Source: Nitrososphaerota archaeon (GTDB lineage: Archaea > Thermoproteota > Nitrososphaeria > Nitrososphaerales > Nitrosopumilaceae). From it: a stretch of DNA of 47,823 nucleotides. The stretch is from NCBI GenBank assembly GCA_021325595.1, contig JAJPGX010000030.1, positions 1 through 47,823 of the forward strand, in the 5' to 3' direction. Shown here in pieces: positions 1 through 9,228 of this stretch. Below the pieces are notes generated by a model. The model did no database searches. It was not told the DNA's origin and saw only the letters and a program-made list of their open reading frames with translations. Positions within the stretch are counted from its first letter, which is position 1. Every line of letters begins with the position of its first letter. The position numbers were made by a program, and so were the translations under genes.

Positions 1-234
1 ATTCCTGTTTCCAATAGTAAAGTTCACCTTGACATAGGCTTGATTGGAACCACGTCTTAACAACCCCTTGGTAGATTTCCTAATATGTTCACCAAAGAGA
101 GCAAAAGTTATTGCGTCTATTATGCTAGATTTTCCTGCTCCATTCTGGCCAACAAATACAGTTACTCCTCTATCAAATGATAGTTTTGTGTTGCTGTGTG
201 ACAGAAAATTCACCAACTCAACTGACTGTAGCAT
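1..234 (-). CDS. rad50: Rad50 ATPase, N-terminal fragment (cut by window edge)
   Basis: Only the first 78 residues are inside the window. The protein begins MLQSVELVNFLSHSNTKLSF and carries the ABC/SMC-type Walker A GQNGAGKS at residues 29-36, followed by IIDAITFALFG, which is characteristic of Rad50. Rad50 is the ATP-driven DNA clamp that works with Mre11 in processing double-strand breaks. The ATG at 234 lies inside the end of mre11 (17-base overlap), so the two are probably translationally coupled at the end of the nurA-herA-mre11-rad50 operon. The reading frame is open to base 1, so the coiled coil, zinc hook and C-terminal lobe lie outside. SMC is excluded by position and by the sequence around the P-loop. 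Confidence 0.93.
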   Translation of the reverse strand, partial: MLQSVELVNFLSHSNTKLSFDRGVTVFVGQNGAGKSSIIDAITFALFGEHIRKSTKGLLRRGSNQAYVKVNFTIGNRN

Positions 235-1372
235 TTTTTACTCCTCTCTTAAATCGCATAAAGTTTTCAGAAATGATGTGATTGGCATCTGCCATGTTCC
301 CCTTTGATAGTAAAGGTAATAGTTCATTTATTGCAAAATTTGCAAATTCTTCTGTACCGAGTATTTCTTTTGCAATTTTGTGCATCTCGTCTTCTATTTT
401 CATGGGTCTTTCCATGAATACAGATCCATTTTCTTGTTCTGTTGACAGGTGTTTCCAAAAACAACGCAATGTCATTTCAGATATTTTTGATATCTGGACT
501 TGTATTGCCCCAGGATCTAATATTTCTCCTGATATTTTGATTTCTACTACTGGCTTTCTGTTGTAGGCTTGTATTTTTTTAGATAGTTCATTAATCTCAT
601 CTGATAATTTTTCAACTGTTGTCTTGACTGAGATTTGCGGTCTTGTATCTAGTTTTATCCAATTTGGCAAAGCTTCGGGTCTTGATATGTCAACTTCAAA
701 AAACCCCTTCTGAGTTTCTTTTATCATCTCACTTGAAGTAATCTCAATAGAGCCAGGATATGCTAATGGACCGCCAAGATGAGAGAATTTTTTTAGCTCT
801 TTTTCGTGAAGATGTCCCATTGCATAATATGTGAAGTTTTTTGGAAGATCCGTTGAATTTAGCTCTCCTGCAAATTTGTTTATCTCTGAAATTCCCTGAT
901 GCAATACCAATATCTTGTGCCCTTTGTGCTTTTTTGCTTCCATGTCTGCTCTTACAAATTCATCTTCAAAGGTGTGTATCTCGCTTTTTCTTTTCTTGTC
1001 AAATCCTTGAATCAATATGTCCTTGTATAGGACAGGTATGCCATTGCCGATGTATTTTGAAAATTCTAAATTGTGATAGACCCAGGGAACCGGAACGCCT
1101 CTTATTCTGCTAATGTCATGATCACCTAAGACAAAAAACGAATCAATGCTGTTTTGTTTTAGTCTCTTTAGTGCATTTGCTAGTACTATGATTGCCCTTC
1201 CGCTTGGATTTGGTACATGAAAAATATCACCTGCAAAAATTACAAAATTTACATGATCTTTTATCGAAGTATCAATTGCTTGGTTAAATGCCAAGTAGAC
1301 ATCCTCTTCTCGCTCCTCTGAATGGTATTGTACAAATCCAAGATGTGTATCAGAAATATGTGAAAAGATCAT
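218..1372 (-). CDS. mre11: Mre11 DNA repair exonuclease/endonuclease
   Basis: A 384-residue calcineurin-like metallophosphoesterase. Visible motifs are SDTHLG (7-12), AGDIFH (47-52), GDHD (83-86), LHQG (157-160) and GHLH (186-189), matching the two-metal site of archaeal Mre11. Metal-site residues appear to be D8, H10, D49, D84, H158, H187 and H189, with H85 as the catalytic histidine. Position 84 is normally Asn (GNHD) and is Asp here. Mre11 trims and nicks DNA ends with Rad50 as its ATPase partner; HerA-NurA then performs long-range resection. It starts 1 base after the herA stop and overlaps rad50, so the four genes look like one transcript. Confidence 0.96.
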   Translation of the reverse strand: MIFSHISDTHLGFVQYHSEEREEDVYLAFNQAIDTSIKDHVNFVIFAGDIFHVPNPSGRAIIVLANALKRLKQNSIDSFFVLGDHDISRIRGVPVPWVYHNLEFSKYIGNGIPVLYKDILIQGFDKKRKSEIHTFEDEFVRADMEAKKHKGHKILVLHQGISEINKFAGELNSTDLPKNFTYYAMGHLHEKELKKFSHLGGPLAYPGSIEITSSEMIKETQKGFFEVDISRPEALPNWIKLDTRPQISVKTTVEKLSDEINELSKKIQAYNRKPVVEIKISGEILDPGAIQVQISKISEMTLRCFWKHLSTEQENGSVFMERPMKIEDEMHKIAKEILGTEEFANFAINELLPLLSKGNMADANHIISENFMRFKRGVKNATVS

Positions 1373-1373
1373 C

Positions 1374-2891
1374 TCAATCTAATAAGAGGTCTTTTTGCAA
1401 AAGGCCTTGTGTTGATTCCTTTGCTATGTCTTTGAACTTGTCTGTCTGGCTCCATTCCTTTACTGCATCAAGATCAGAGCCGGTCTTTTTGCTTTTTACC
1501 TCGTCAATGTGAACTATGGCGGGGAGATTAACCCATTGTCCAATCAGTATGGCATCACCTATATTCAATGATGAGAGTTGTGAGAGTAGGTCTTTACTTA
1601 GTGATTCTGCAGCAGATGCAATTTGCTGTTGATCGTCATCTTGAACTATCTTCATTATGGCAAGTGAGCCCATCTGACTTAGTACATTTGGATCAATATT
1701 TCTTGGTCGCTGAGATACGACTCCTAATCCTATTCCAAACTTGCGTCCTTCCCTTGCAACTTTTGATGCCCAATATTTAGTATCTGTGTGTTCGCCTTTT
1801 GGAATAAAGACGTGAGCCTCCTCAATTATGATAAACACAGGTGCTACCAACCTGTTGTTTCGGTTTGATGATTTTCCTTTCTTTTCCCATACTGATTCTT
1901 TTCTTTGTTGTAGTAGCTCTTGTAAATAATATGCCAGGCCAGCGTTTGCTTGTCTTTCACTAAGCTCTGCTATGTTTAATACATTTACCCTCCCTTCTTT
2001 TATCAGATCAACTGGGTCACCACAATCAGGATCAAGTATGTCTGAGAATCTATGCTTGGCATCGTCTATCTTGTCCAAGACTCTGCTTGCGCTATCTGCA
2101 TATCCCTTTGTGGTGTGACCAAATGAAGAAACATTTTCTTCCAAGGCTGACCAAAAGTCTTTTGCCTGTTTGACTTGGTCAGTAAATGATTCTCTCAAAA
2201 CTCTTTGTTGTTTGTCTGCATTTTCACGAAGCTCTATTACTTCAGCTAGCTTGTCAGCAGGAAGTAGTCTTGGGTTTATTTTTACCATCATGTAGTTCAT
2301 CTTGGATATGTCTAGATTTTCATAGTCATTGTGGTAATCAAATATGACCAGCGTCCCGTTTAGTGATGCAACATCTTTTGCTACCAACGAAACTAGGTTG
2401 CTTTTTCCCATGCCGGTCATGGCAAGTATGGCAAAATGTCTTGAAACAATTTTGTTGATGTTTACCTTGGCCTCGATTTCTTTATTTCTTAGTAACGCAC
2501 CAATCCTTATCCATTCCTTTCCAGAAGGACCAAAGATCATGCCGAGGTCTTTTTGTGTAGCTTCAAGAATTGAGGTTCCTGGAAGTGGTGGCACTGCAGG
2601 AAGGACTACTTGTCCTTTTTGTAGTTTTTCAAGAAACCCAAGTATTCCAATCTTGACCTTGTAATTTTTGTCTCGCGAATTTAGCTCAGCGACTTCTTTA
2701 CTTTCTACAGCTTCGTCGAAATTTCTAATATCAGTGAGGGCTTCGCTTGTTATTATTGATCTTTCTACCAGTCCAAGTAATCTTCCATCTTGTGAATCTA
2801 TTATCACATACTCTCCTACAGATAGAGGTCTTGATGATTGTGCGGTAACCTCTGTTGGTTTTGATTCTCCTATTACTACACCTATTGTCAA
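1374..2891 (-). CDS. herA: HerA hexameric DNA translocase/helicase
   Basis: A 505-residue FtsK/HerA-type ATPase. An N-terminal beta-barrel (HAS) region, roughly 1-130, precedes the ATPase core. The Walker A is AMTGMGKS (157-164), the Walker B IIIEEAH (354-360), and the downstream SQRP motif (393-396) is typical of HerA. HerA forms a hexameric motor that threads duplex DNA into NurA for 5'-end resection. Its ATG overlaps the nurA stop as ATGA, and mre11 starts 1 base after its stop, the tight coupling expected of this operon. Length is normal for the family. Confidence 0.96.
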   Translation of the reverse strand: MTIGVVIGESKPTEVTAQSSRPLSVGEYVIIDSQDGRLLGLVERSIITSEALTDIRNFDEAVESKEVAELNSRDKNYKVKIGILGFLEKLQKGQVVLPAVPPLPGTSILEATQKDLGMIFGPSGKEWIRIGALLRNKEIEAKVNINKIVSRHFAILAMTGMGKSNLVSLVAKDVASLNGTLVIFDYHNDYENLDISKMNYMMVKINPRLLPADKLAEVIELRENADKQQRVLRESFTDQVKQAKDFWSALEENVSSFGHTTKGYADSASRVLDKIDDAKHRFSDILDPDCGDPVDLIKEGRVNVLNIAELSERQANAGLAYYLQELLQQRKESVWEKKGKSSNRNNRLVAPVFIIIEEAHVFIPKGEHTDTKYWASKVAREGRKFGIGLGVVSQRPRNIDPNVLSQMGSLAIMKIVQDDDQQQIASAAESLSKDLLSQLSSLNIGDAILIGQWVNLPAIVHIDEVKSKKTGSDLDAVKEWSQTDKFKDIAKESTQGLLQKDLLLD

Positions 2892-3727
2892 TTCAGTACC
2901 TCTCTTGAACTAATTTCGTTTGTTAATCCATATAGACTAACAAGTCTTGACAGATCAGAGTTGCTTATCTTGCAGTTTTCATGTGCCAGCTTTAGCGCAT
3001 AAGGATATCCACCTACACTATTCTTTGTTATTCTATCAAGCAGATTTTTGATTTCATCTTCTTTGTGGTCAGAGCCCAACATCTCTATCTTGATTAATGG
3101 TGTAGAGTCTCTGAGTCTTGCATAGACATATGTTACAATTTTTCCAGGACCCAAATCACTATCTACAAATATTTTACTAAATCCTGGCTTTTTTAATGCA
3201 TGATTATAATAAAATATGTCACCTGCAACAGAGCCCATCTTCTCAAATTGTTTTCTGGCAGACGATGTTTTTGAAATGAATATGACATTGTGCTTCTTTT
3301 TTATTGCAGACGTAATCGTACTTCCTAGAGTCGATTGCCGTGTAAGAAACTGTGAGTACAGTGATCCATCTAAAATTACAAGATCTGCCTTGTCTATTGA
3401 TTGTGTACATGCATCTACCTCCATTTTGCTTGCCTGTATCTCTAGTTCAGGTGAAGGTTGGCCTAGCCCCTGATTATGCATCTCTGTAATGATTTTACCG
3501 TCTGACTTGATTGATACTGCAGTTACAACCCATAATTCAAGTCCCTGAAACTTGGTGCTGTTATAACTACTATCTATTCCAGCGATGATCGAATCCTTCT
3601 TTTGTGGTGTATAATCTATCCAGTTCTCCTTTGCGGCTTTGATTATTTGCTCAAATCTTTCGCCTTTGAATATGGACTTTGCCTCGTCTCGTTTCTTTAA
3701 GGCATCACGATATACTGTATTGAGCAT
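2888..3727 (-). CDS. nurA: NurA 5'-3' nuclease
   Basis: A 279-residue NurA-domain nuclease, first gene of the resection operon. The expected acidic residues are visible: D52 in AGIDSSYNS, E103 in SKMEVDAC and D120 in LVILDGSLYS. Y241 and H249 near the C-terminus reproduce the eight-residue Tyr-His spacing of Sulfolobus NurA. NurA is a Mn-dependent dimer that docks on the HerA ring and degrades the 5' strand. The ATG is well placed: a TATA-like CATTTTATC lies on the minus strand at about 3745-3753, roughly 22 bases upstream. Confidence 0.94.
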   Translation of the reverse strand: MLNTVYRDALKKRDEAKSIFKGERFEQIIKAAKENWIDYTPQKKDSIIAGIDSSYNSTKFQGLELWVVTAVSIKSDGKIITEMHNQGLGQPSPELEIQASKMEVDACTQSIDKADLVILDGSLYSQFLTRQSTLGSTITSAIKKKHNVIFISKTSSARKQFEKMGSVAGDIFYYNHALKKPGFSKIFVDSDLGPGKIVTYVYARLRDSTPLIKIEMLGSDHKEDEIKNLLDRITKNSVGGYPYALKLAHENCKISNSDLSRLVSLYGLTNEISSREVLN

Positions 3728-3841
3728 AAAAATCCTTTATTTGCGAAGATAAAATGTTTCTCGTTTGAAATAGATTTGTGCCAAAGCTAACAAAAAATCA
3801 AGTCAGATAACTAATTTATGTAGTGGTCACGAAATACAGGC

Positions 3842-5407
3842 GTGTTCAATAACGAGAAAACGTGGTCAAAGTATGCAGAAAATAATTCTACAGAAGAATT
3901 TCACAAAAAATTTGATTCTGCTGTAGAACAGATACAAAAAGATTTTGGAAAAATATACCCAATGATTATCGGTGGAAAAGAGGTCTTTTCTGAAAACCAA
4001 TTTCAGGTAAGATCCCCTGCAGACAAGAACTTGGTCTTGGCTAACTTTCCGCTTGCCTCAAAAGATGATACACTACATGCAATAGAGACCGCAAAAGAGG
4101 CATTTGAGAAATGGTCACTTACACCATATCAAAAACGAGTCCAGATCTTTCGAGATGTAGCCGATATATTCTCACAAAACAAATTTTCCTTGGCTGCTAT
4201 ACTTTGCTTTGAGAATGGAAAAAACAGACTAGAGTCTATGGGAGACTTGGATGAGGCAATTGATTTTATGAGATTTTACGCAGATCAGTTAGAAATAAAC
4301 CAGGGGTTTGCAAAAGAAACCAAAAGTGCATTTCCAAACGAAAAGACACGAAGTGTTCTAAAGCCATATGGTGTCTGGGGAATAATTTCTCCATTTAATT
4401 TCCCATCGGCAATTGCAATCGGAATGACATCTGGGGCGCTAATTACTGGCAACACCGTAGTGCTAAAACCATCAAGTGACGCACCAATATCTGCATTCAA
4501 GTTTGTTGAGGCAATCTATCATAAATTGACTCCAGCTGCCATAAACTTTGTACCTGGCTCTGGAGGTGTTGTTGGAAAAACCATCCTTGAAAGTACATCT
4601 GTATCAGGAATTGCATTTACTGGTTCAAAAGAGGTAGGAATGTCCGGATTTTCTACATTTGAAACTGCACAGCCTAGACCATTTATCTCCGAGATGGGAG
4701 GTAAAAATCCAACAATCATAACAAAGTCTGCAGATTTGGAAAAAGCATCAGACGGCGTTCTTCGTGCAGCCTTTGGTTTTAGCGGACAAAAATGTAGTGC
4801 ATGCTCAAGAGTATATGTACAAAAAGAAATTGCAAACCAATTTCTTGAAAAACTTGTTAGCAAAACAAAATTGCTCAAGATTGGAAAACCATGGGAACGT
4901 GATACCTACATAAGCCCAGTCATAAACGAAGATGCAGTAAAAAAATTCCAAAAGGCAGTCGAGCTTGCAAAAAAAGATGGAAAAATTCTTGTTGGCGGTT
5001 CCGTGCTTTCCGATTCTTCTTACAAGGACGGTAATTTTGTAGAACCAACAATTGTGGTAAACTTGCCAAAAGAGCACAAGTTGATCAAGGAAGAACTCTT
5101 TTTGCCATTTTTGTGTGTAGAAACAGTAGACAGTGTTGATGAAGCAATAGATCTTGCAAATAAGAGCGAATATGGACTTACTGCAGGGATTTTCAGCCAA
5201 GACCAAAATGAAATTGAAACATTCTTTGAAAAAATTCAATCTGGTGTCACTTATGCAAATCGTACTGCTAGTGCTACAACTGGCGCTATGGTGGGGGCAC
5301 AACCGTTTGTTGGCTGGAAAAACTCTGGAATATCAGGAAAAGGTGCAGGCGGTGCATACTATTTGCTTCAATTTATGAGAGAGCAAACTCAAACACGATG
5401 TGACTGA
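3842..5407 (+). CDS. 1-pyrroline-5-carboxylate dehydrogenase (aldehyde dehydrogenase superfamily)
   Basis: A 521-residue NAD(P)-dependent aldehyde dehydrogenase. Visible are the catalytic region PFNFP (184-188, N186), K209 in VLKPSSDAP, the nucleotide-binding FTGSKEVG (259-266), the general base E284 in SEMGGKNP and the catalytic Cys318 in GQKCSACS. An N-terminal extension before the ALDH core and convergent pairing with proline dehydrogenase identify it as the P5C-to-glutamate enzyme. It starts with GTG; a TATA-like TAATTTATG lies at 3810-3818, consistent with a leaderless transcript. Its stop overlaps that of the proline dehydrogenase by 19 bases. Substrate rests on context plus overall resemblance. 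Confidence 0.88.
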   Translation: MFNNEKTWSKYAENNSTEEFHKKFDSAVEQIQKDFGKIYPMIIGGKEVFSENQFQVRSPADKNLVLANFPLASKDDTLHAIETAKEAFEKWSLTPYQKRVQIFRDVADIFSQNKFSLAAILCFENGKNRLESMGDLDEAIDFMRFYADQLEINQGFAKETKSAFPNEKTRSVLKPYGVWGIISPFNFPSAIAIGMTSGALITGNTVVLKPSSDAPISAFKFVEAIYHKLTPAAINFVPGSGGVVGKTILESTSVSGIAFTGSKEVGMSGFSTFETAQPRPFISEMGGKNPTIITKSADLEKASDGVLRAAFGFSGQKCSACSRVYVQKEIANQFLEKLVSKTKLLKIGKPWERDTYISPVINEDAVKKFQKAVELAKKDGKILVGGSVLSDSSYKDGNFVEPTIVVNLPKEHKLIKEELFLPFLCVETVDSVDEAIDLANKSEYGLTAGIFSQDQNEIETFFEKIQSGVTYANRTASATTGAMVGAQPFVGWKNSGISGKGAGGAYYLLQFMREQTQTRCD

Positions 5408-6261
5408 ATAAACGAACTTCCTAAAAGTAAGATGTTTCGTTTCCTCTCCTTTAATCTCCTAATGGAATAAGGCAACCAGTTAGTTCCATATGGTATGTAT
5501 TCTGATACTGAAAAACCTGAACGTACCAGGCTTGGTTTGAGCTCATCTCGTATGCCTTTTAACATTTGAAATTCAAATTTCCGCTCATGTTTTTTTGATA
5601 AGGTCTTTGCAAAATCAATCATTTTTGAATCATGAGTGGCAATAGCAAACTCATTTCCATCAGTAAATAAAATCTCAACTAATTTTTTGTAATTTTCATC
5701 TACTTCATGTCGTGTCTTGTACGCAACTGTTTTGTTTTCACGATATGCTCCTTTTACCAAGCGAACCTTTGCGCCTTTTTTTAGCAACATTGCCAAATCT
5801 TTACATGTTCTCTTTAGATTCGCTTGAATAGCCAATCCTACTCTTTCATACCTTTCAAAAAGGTCCAAGTAGATCTTGATGGTCTTGTCAGTGTATTCAG
5901 ATGACTCCATGTCTATCCAGATAAATGATTGAGGTGTTGAAGCCTTTTCAATTATTGATTCAAGGCGCACAAGACAGACATCTGAACTAATTGAAAGCCC
6001 TACTTGGGTTGGCTTTATTGATACACCGCCTGTTACTTTGAGCTTGCGTAAATTTGTTACAAGTGTGAGATATTCAGTAACGGTATTTTCTACTTGTTGT
6101 TCTGATGTCATGTGCTCACCTAACCTGTTTATTATTGCACCCATTCCTTCAGAGTTAGCATGTTTTGCATATTCTATGGCATCACTCATGGTGTTGCCTG
6201 CTATCCATTGTTTTGCTATCTTGAAAAGAAATTTCTCTATTAGTGGGGATTTGTCATTCAT
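5389..6261 (-). CDS. Proline dehydrogenase (FAD-dependent)
   Basis: A 290-residue single-domain PRODH. Family motifs in order are SIKPTQVG (81-88), DMES (117-120), QANLKRT (146-152), RLVKGAYRE (167-175), ATHD (208-211), FEFQMLKGIRD (229-239) and a C-terminal PYGTNWLPYSIRRL (257-270) whose arginines bind the proline carboxylate. It oxidises proline to pyrroline-5-carboxylate and passes electrons through FAD to the respiratory chain; the convergent neighbour oxidises the product to glutamate. Length fits the monofunctional bacterial/archaeal form rather than PutA. Confidence 0.92.
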   Translation of the reverse strand: MNDKSPLIEKFLFKIAKQWIAGNTMSDAIEYAKHANSEGMGAIINRLGEHMTSEQQVENTVTEYLTLVTNLRKLKVTGGVSIKPTQVGLSISSDVCLVRLESIIEKASTPQSFIWIDMESSEYTDKTIKIYLDLFERYERVGLAIQANLKRTCKDLAMLLKKGAKVRLVKGAYRENKTVAYKTRHEVDENYKKLVEILFTDGNEFAIATHDSKMIDFAKTLSKKHERKFEFQMLKGIRDELKPSLVRSGFSVSEYIPYGTNWLPYSIRRLKERKRNILLLGSSFIQSHRV

Positions 6262-6363
6262 AACTGCATCATGTAATCATCACACATAATTCAAATTTAT
6301 GTAGATTTTTGAATCTGATTTTAAAATAACAGATTTAACAAGGCAAAACAGAGGTGATCTGAT

Positions 6364-7182
6364 TTGAAAAGAGTTGGACTCTTGGGCTGCGGTGCAATTG
6401 GAACCGATATTGCACTTGCAATTGATTCAGGAAAAGTACCTGCCAAACTAACACACGTTTATGATTTTACAAAAAAATCATCAGAACTACTTGCATCAAA
6501 ATTGCAAAACAAGCCTGTAATAACAGAAAATGTAGGTCTTCTAGCTGCAGCACCTGTGGACCTCATCATTGAGGCCGCTTCTCAGGATGCAGTTCGTGAC
6601 AACGCATTGAGTATATTGCAAAACCGAAAGGATCTGATGATAATGAGTGTAGGTGCATTACTTGACGAATCAATTTATGATATTCTTTTTGATGCTTGTA
6701 AAGATTTTAACAAAAAAGTATATCTGCCGTCTGGCGCAATTCTTGGACTTGATGGTATTCGTTCGGTCAAAGAAGAACTAAATTCCATTACACTTGTAAC
6801 TACAAAAAACCCAAGAGCACTCAAAGGAGCAAAGTTTTTTGAGACATCTGAGATTGATCTTGAGAAGATATCGACCTCCACCACAATTTATGAGGGTTCA
6901 GCTCAAGAGGCAGTAAAACTATTTCCTGCAAACATCAATGTAGCCGCGCTAATAAGCCTTGCAGGTATTGGAAGTGTAGCAACCAAAGTCCGAATAGTGG
7001 CAGATCCTATGACTAACAAAAATATTCACGAAATTGAAGCAGAAGGAAAGTTTGGTAAATTTTCAATAAAGGTTGAAAACATTCCTAGTCAAAGTAACCC
7101 AAAGACAAGTCGTCTTGCAATACTTTCTGCCATCGAATGTCTGAAAAAGATTTGCGGTTCTGAAATAAACATAGGTACCTGA
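6364..7182 (+). CDS. nadX: L-aspartate dehydrogenase (NAD synthesis)
   Basis: A 272-residue enzyme with an N-terminal Rossmann fold (GCGAIG, 8-13) and the conserved segment EGSAQEAVKLFPANIN (177-192). A catalytic-type His222 lies in KNIHEIE and NPKTS (245-249) near the end. It converts aspartate to iminoaspartate using NAD(P) and replaces the oxidase NadB. The start is TTG, preceded by GAGGTGATC at about 6352-6360, a strong Shine-Dalgarno that supports this codon. nadA follows 94 bases downstream under its own TATA-like box, so the pair is functionally clustered but perhaps separately transcribed. Confidence 0.9.
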   Translation: MKRVGLLGCGAIGTDIALAIDSGKVPAKLTHVYDFTKKSSELLASKLQNKPVITENVGLLAAAPVDLIIEAASQDAVRDNALSILQNRKDLMIMSVGALLDESIYDILFDACKDFNKKVYLPSGAILGLDGIRSVKEELNSITLVTTKNPRALKGAKFFETSEIDLEKISTSTTIYEGSAQEAVKLFPANINVAALISLAGIGSVATKVRIVADPMTNKNIHEIEAEGKFGKFSIKVENIPSQSNPKTSRLAILSAIECLKKICGSEINIGT

Positions 7183-7238
7183 TTGGCAAATATTGCCGCA
7201 TCCTTCATCTAGAACAATAAATTTGTCAATAGTATTAT

Positions 7239-7248
7239 GCTTTAAATG
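7239..7248 (+). promoter_or_regulatory. TATA-like box of nadA
   Basis: GCTTTAAATG lies about 33 bases before the nadA ATG, the placement of an archaeal BRE/TATA element giving a leader of only a few bases. No other gene overlaps it. Assigned from sequence and spacing only. Confidence 0.5.
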
Positions 7249-7276
7249 ACAAGGACGGCCAATTTTACTCTGTTCA

Positions 7277-8215
7277 ATGGATCTAAAATCAGAGATACTT
7301 AAACTCAAAAAGGAAAAAAACGTGCTCATCTTAGCACATAACTACCAATTGCCAGAAGTGCAGGATGTTGCAGATTATGTAGGTGATTCATTGGGTCTGT
7401 CAAGACAAGCAGCAAAGACCAGTCAAAAAATAATTCTATTTTGTGGTGTTCATTTCATGGCAGAAACTGCAGCAATCACATGTCCAGACAAAAAAGTCTT
7501 GATTCCTGATCTTGCCGCAGGATGCTCGCTTGCTGAAACCATTACTGCAAACCAATTACGTAATTGGAAAAAAGAGCATCCTAACGCAGTCACAGTTGGG
7601 TATGTTAACACCTCTGCTGAAGTAAAGGCAGAGCTTGACTATTGCTGTACCTCATCTAATGCAGTAAACGTTGTAAGGGCAGTTCCTGAAAATAAAGAGA
7701 TATTGTTTTTGCCAGATATGTTTTTGGGCTCTTATGTGGCAAAAGTAACAAACAGAAAGAACATGTTCATCTGGGCCGGCGAATGCCATGTTCATGCAGG
7801 AATCAGATCGCAGGACGTACAAGAGAAACTGCAGAAACTAAACACCGCCGAATTTCTTGTTCATCCAGAATGTAGCTGCACCTCATCTGTAATGTATGAT
7901 ATTGCATCTGGTGATTATGGCAACAGACAGGTCCAAGTCTTGTCAACCGAAGGAATGATGAATCATGCCAAAAATTCCCAAGCCAAGAAATTTGTGGTAG
8001 CAACAGAGACAGGAATATTGTATCGCATGAGAAAACAAAACCCAAACAAGGAATTCTATCCAGTCTCAGAAAATGCAGTGTGCAAATACATGAAAATGAT
8101 AACTCTTGATAAAGTATATGCATCGCTAAAAGAAGAAAAATATCAAGTCAAGGTCCCAAAAAATATTGCAGACAAGGCACAGCTTGCAATAGAGCGAATG
8201 CTTGCAATTAGTTGA
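7277..8215 (+). CDS. nadA: Quinolinate synthase
   Basis: A 312-residue NadA with the substrate-binding HNYQ (21-24) and the three cysteines of the [4Fe-4S] cluster: C83 in AAGCSLAE, C170 in GECHVHAG and C269 in ENAVCKYMK. It condenses iminoaspartate with dihydroxyacetone phosphate to quinolinate, the step between nadX upstream and nadC downstream. Other cysteines (DYCCTSS, PECSCTSS) are also usual for the family. The last 8 bases overlap the end of the convergent nadC. The oxygen-labile cluster implies dependence on the cell's Fe-S assembly, for which an ApbC-type carrier lies about 2 kb away. Confidence 0.96.
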   Translation: MDLKSEILKLKKEKNVLILAHNYQLPEVQDVADYVGDSLGLSRQAAKTSQKIILFCGVHFMAETAAITCPDKKVLIPDLAAGCSLAETITANQLRNWKKEHPNAVTVGYVNTSAEVKAELDYCCTSSNAVNVVRAVPENKEILFLPDMFLGSYVAKVTNRKNMFIWAGECHVHAGIRSQDVQEKLQKLNTAEFLVHPECSCTSSVMYDIASGDYGNRQVQVLSTEGMMNHAKNSQAKKFVVATETGILYRMRKQNPNKEFYPVSENAVCKYMKMITLDKVYASLKEEKYQVKVPKNIADKAQLAIERMLAIS

Positions 8216-9032
8216 TCTCTAAGCTAAGATCTAACGCTTTTACAGAGTTTGTCAACTTTCCAATTGATATCATATCTATATCCATCTTTGCGTATTGTTT
8301 GATGTTGCTTGAGTCAATTCCACCAGAAGCTTCTATCTTGACACGCCTTCGAAGACCTGACTTTTCAAGTGCATCTGTGATTAGTTGAATCTGTGCAGGA
8401 GTTCTGTTGTCAAGCATGATTATATCAGCTCCTTCTCTTGCAGCAGTAAGCGCATCTCTGAGATTTTCTACTTCGACCTCGATTTTTTTGTGCTTTTTCT
8501 TTGCCATTTGAATCAAATCTACAAGCGAGCCTGATATTGCTATGTGGTTGTCTTTTATCATGACCATTTGATCAAGTGACATTCTATGCTTGTTACCTCC
8601 TCCTATCTCAACGGCTTCTTTATCAAATAGCCTTAACCCTGGAGCAGTTTTTCTCGTTGAATATAGCTGCACCTTTGAATTTATCTCATGAATTTTTTTT
8701 ACAAGTATTTTGGTTTGAGTTGCAATTCCACTCATCCTTGACATTAGATTAAGTACTGTTCGCTCACATGATAGTATTGAATAAGCATCCCCAGTTATGG
8801 TCATTATCCTGTTATTTGCAAATACTTTTTGGCCATCTTTTCTGTGAATCGTAACGCGACAGTTTCTTGATTGAAAAATTTGTTTTGCATGTCTTACCCC
8901 TGCAATGATTCCCTCCTCTCTTGTAATTATTGTAGCTGAAATTTTTTTCCTTGAAAGAAGATTACTTGTAATATCTCCTTTACCTATATCTTCTGCAAGG
9001 AACTGTTCTAATTTTTTTGCACTATCGTGCAA
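8208..9032 (-). CDS. nadC: Quinolinate phosphoribosyltransferase (nicotinate-nucleotide pyrophosphorylase)
   Basis: A 274-residue NadC with EDIGKGDIT (14-22), ERTVLN (90-95), TRKTAPGLR (126-134), GGGNKHRMSL (144-153), KDNH (160-163) and a C-terminal EASGGI loop. It converts quinolinate and PRPP to nicotinate mononucleotide, completing the pathway begun by nadX and nadA. It is on the opposite strand from those genes, starting 1 base after the spt4 stop, so it is probably transcribed from the rpo7 promoter. Length is standard. Confidence 0.96.
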   Translation of the reverse strand: MHDSAKKLEQFLAEDIGKGDITSNLLSRKKISATIITREEGIIAGVRHAKQIFQSRNCRVTIHRKDGQKVFANNRIMTITGDAYSILSCERTVLNLMSRMSGIATQTKILVKKIHEINSKVQLYSTRKTAPGLRLFDKEAVEIGGGNKHRMSLDQMVMIKDNHIAISGSLVDLIQMAKKKHKKIEVEVENLRDALTAAREGADIIMLDNRTPAQIQLITDALEKSGLRRRVKIEASGGIDSSNIKQYAKMDIDMISIGKLTNSVKALDLSLEIN

Positions 9033-9033
9033 T

Positions 9034-9222
9034 CTAAGTTACCTTTAACGCGTATTTTCCTTTTTCAGTAATGCCTAAGGACTTTGCAACCACTGAATTT
9101 ATTGGGTCAACTATCAGTACTGCGCCACTCCAGTCTGGAGTAAGATCTGATGATTTACAAACAGGACAAACCTTCCCAATTGTTATGCATTTACATTTAC
9201 GGCATGCCATTTCTCTAACCAT
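9034..9222 (-). CDS. spt4: Transcription elongation factor Spt4 (RNA polymerase subunit E'')
   Basis: A 62-residue zinc-ribbon protein. Cysteines C7/C10 (ACRKC) and C19/C22 (CPVC) bind zinc, and the following core includes SDLTPDWSGAVLIVDP, typical of archaeal RpoE''/Spt4. Spt4 pairs with Spt5 to bridge the RNA polymerase clamp and increase processivity. It starts 6 bases after rpo7 and is followed by nadC after 1 base. The rpo7-spt4 pairing is common in archaea. Confidence 0.94.
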   Translation of the reverse strand: MVREMACRKCKCITIGKVCPVCKSSDLTPDWSGAVLIVDPINSVVAKSLGITEKGKYALKVT

Positions 9223-9228
9223 ATATCA

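Noticed and set aside
4805-5302. 165-codon open frame antisense to P5C dehydrogenase
   Set aside because: Lies wholly within a well-conserved aldehyde dehydrogenase; its predicted protein is low-complexity Phe/Cys-rich with no motif.
8208-8215. nadA/nadC overlap as a sign of frameshift or assembly error
   Set aside because: Both proteins end at family-typical lengths; short convergent stop overlaps occur at many gene pairs in this window.
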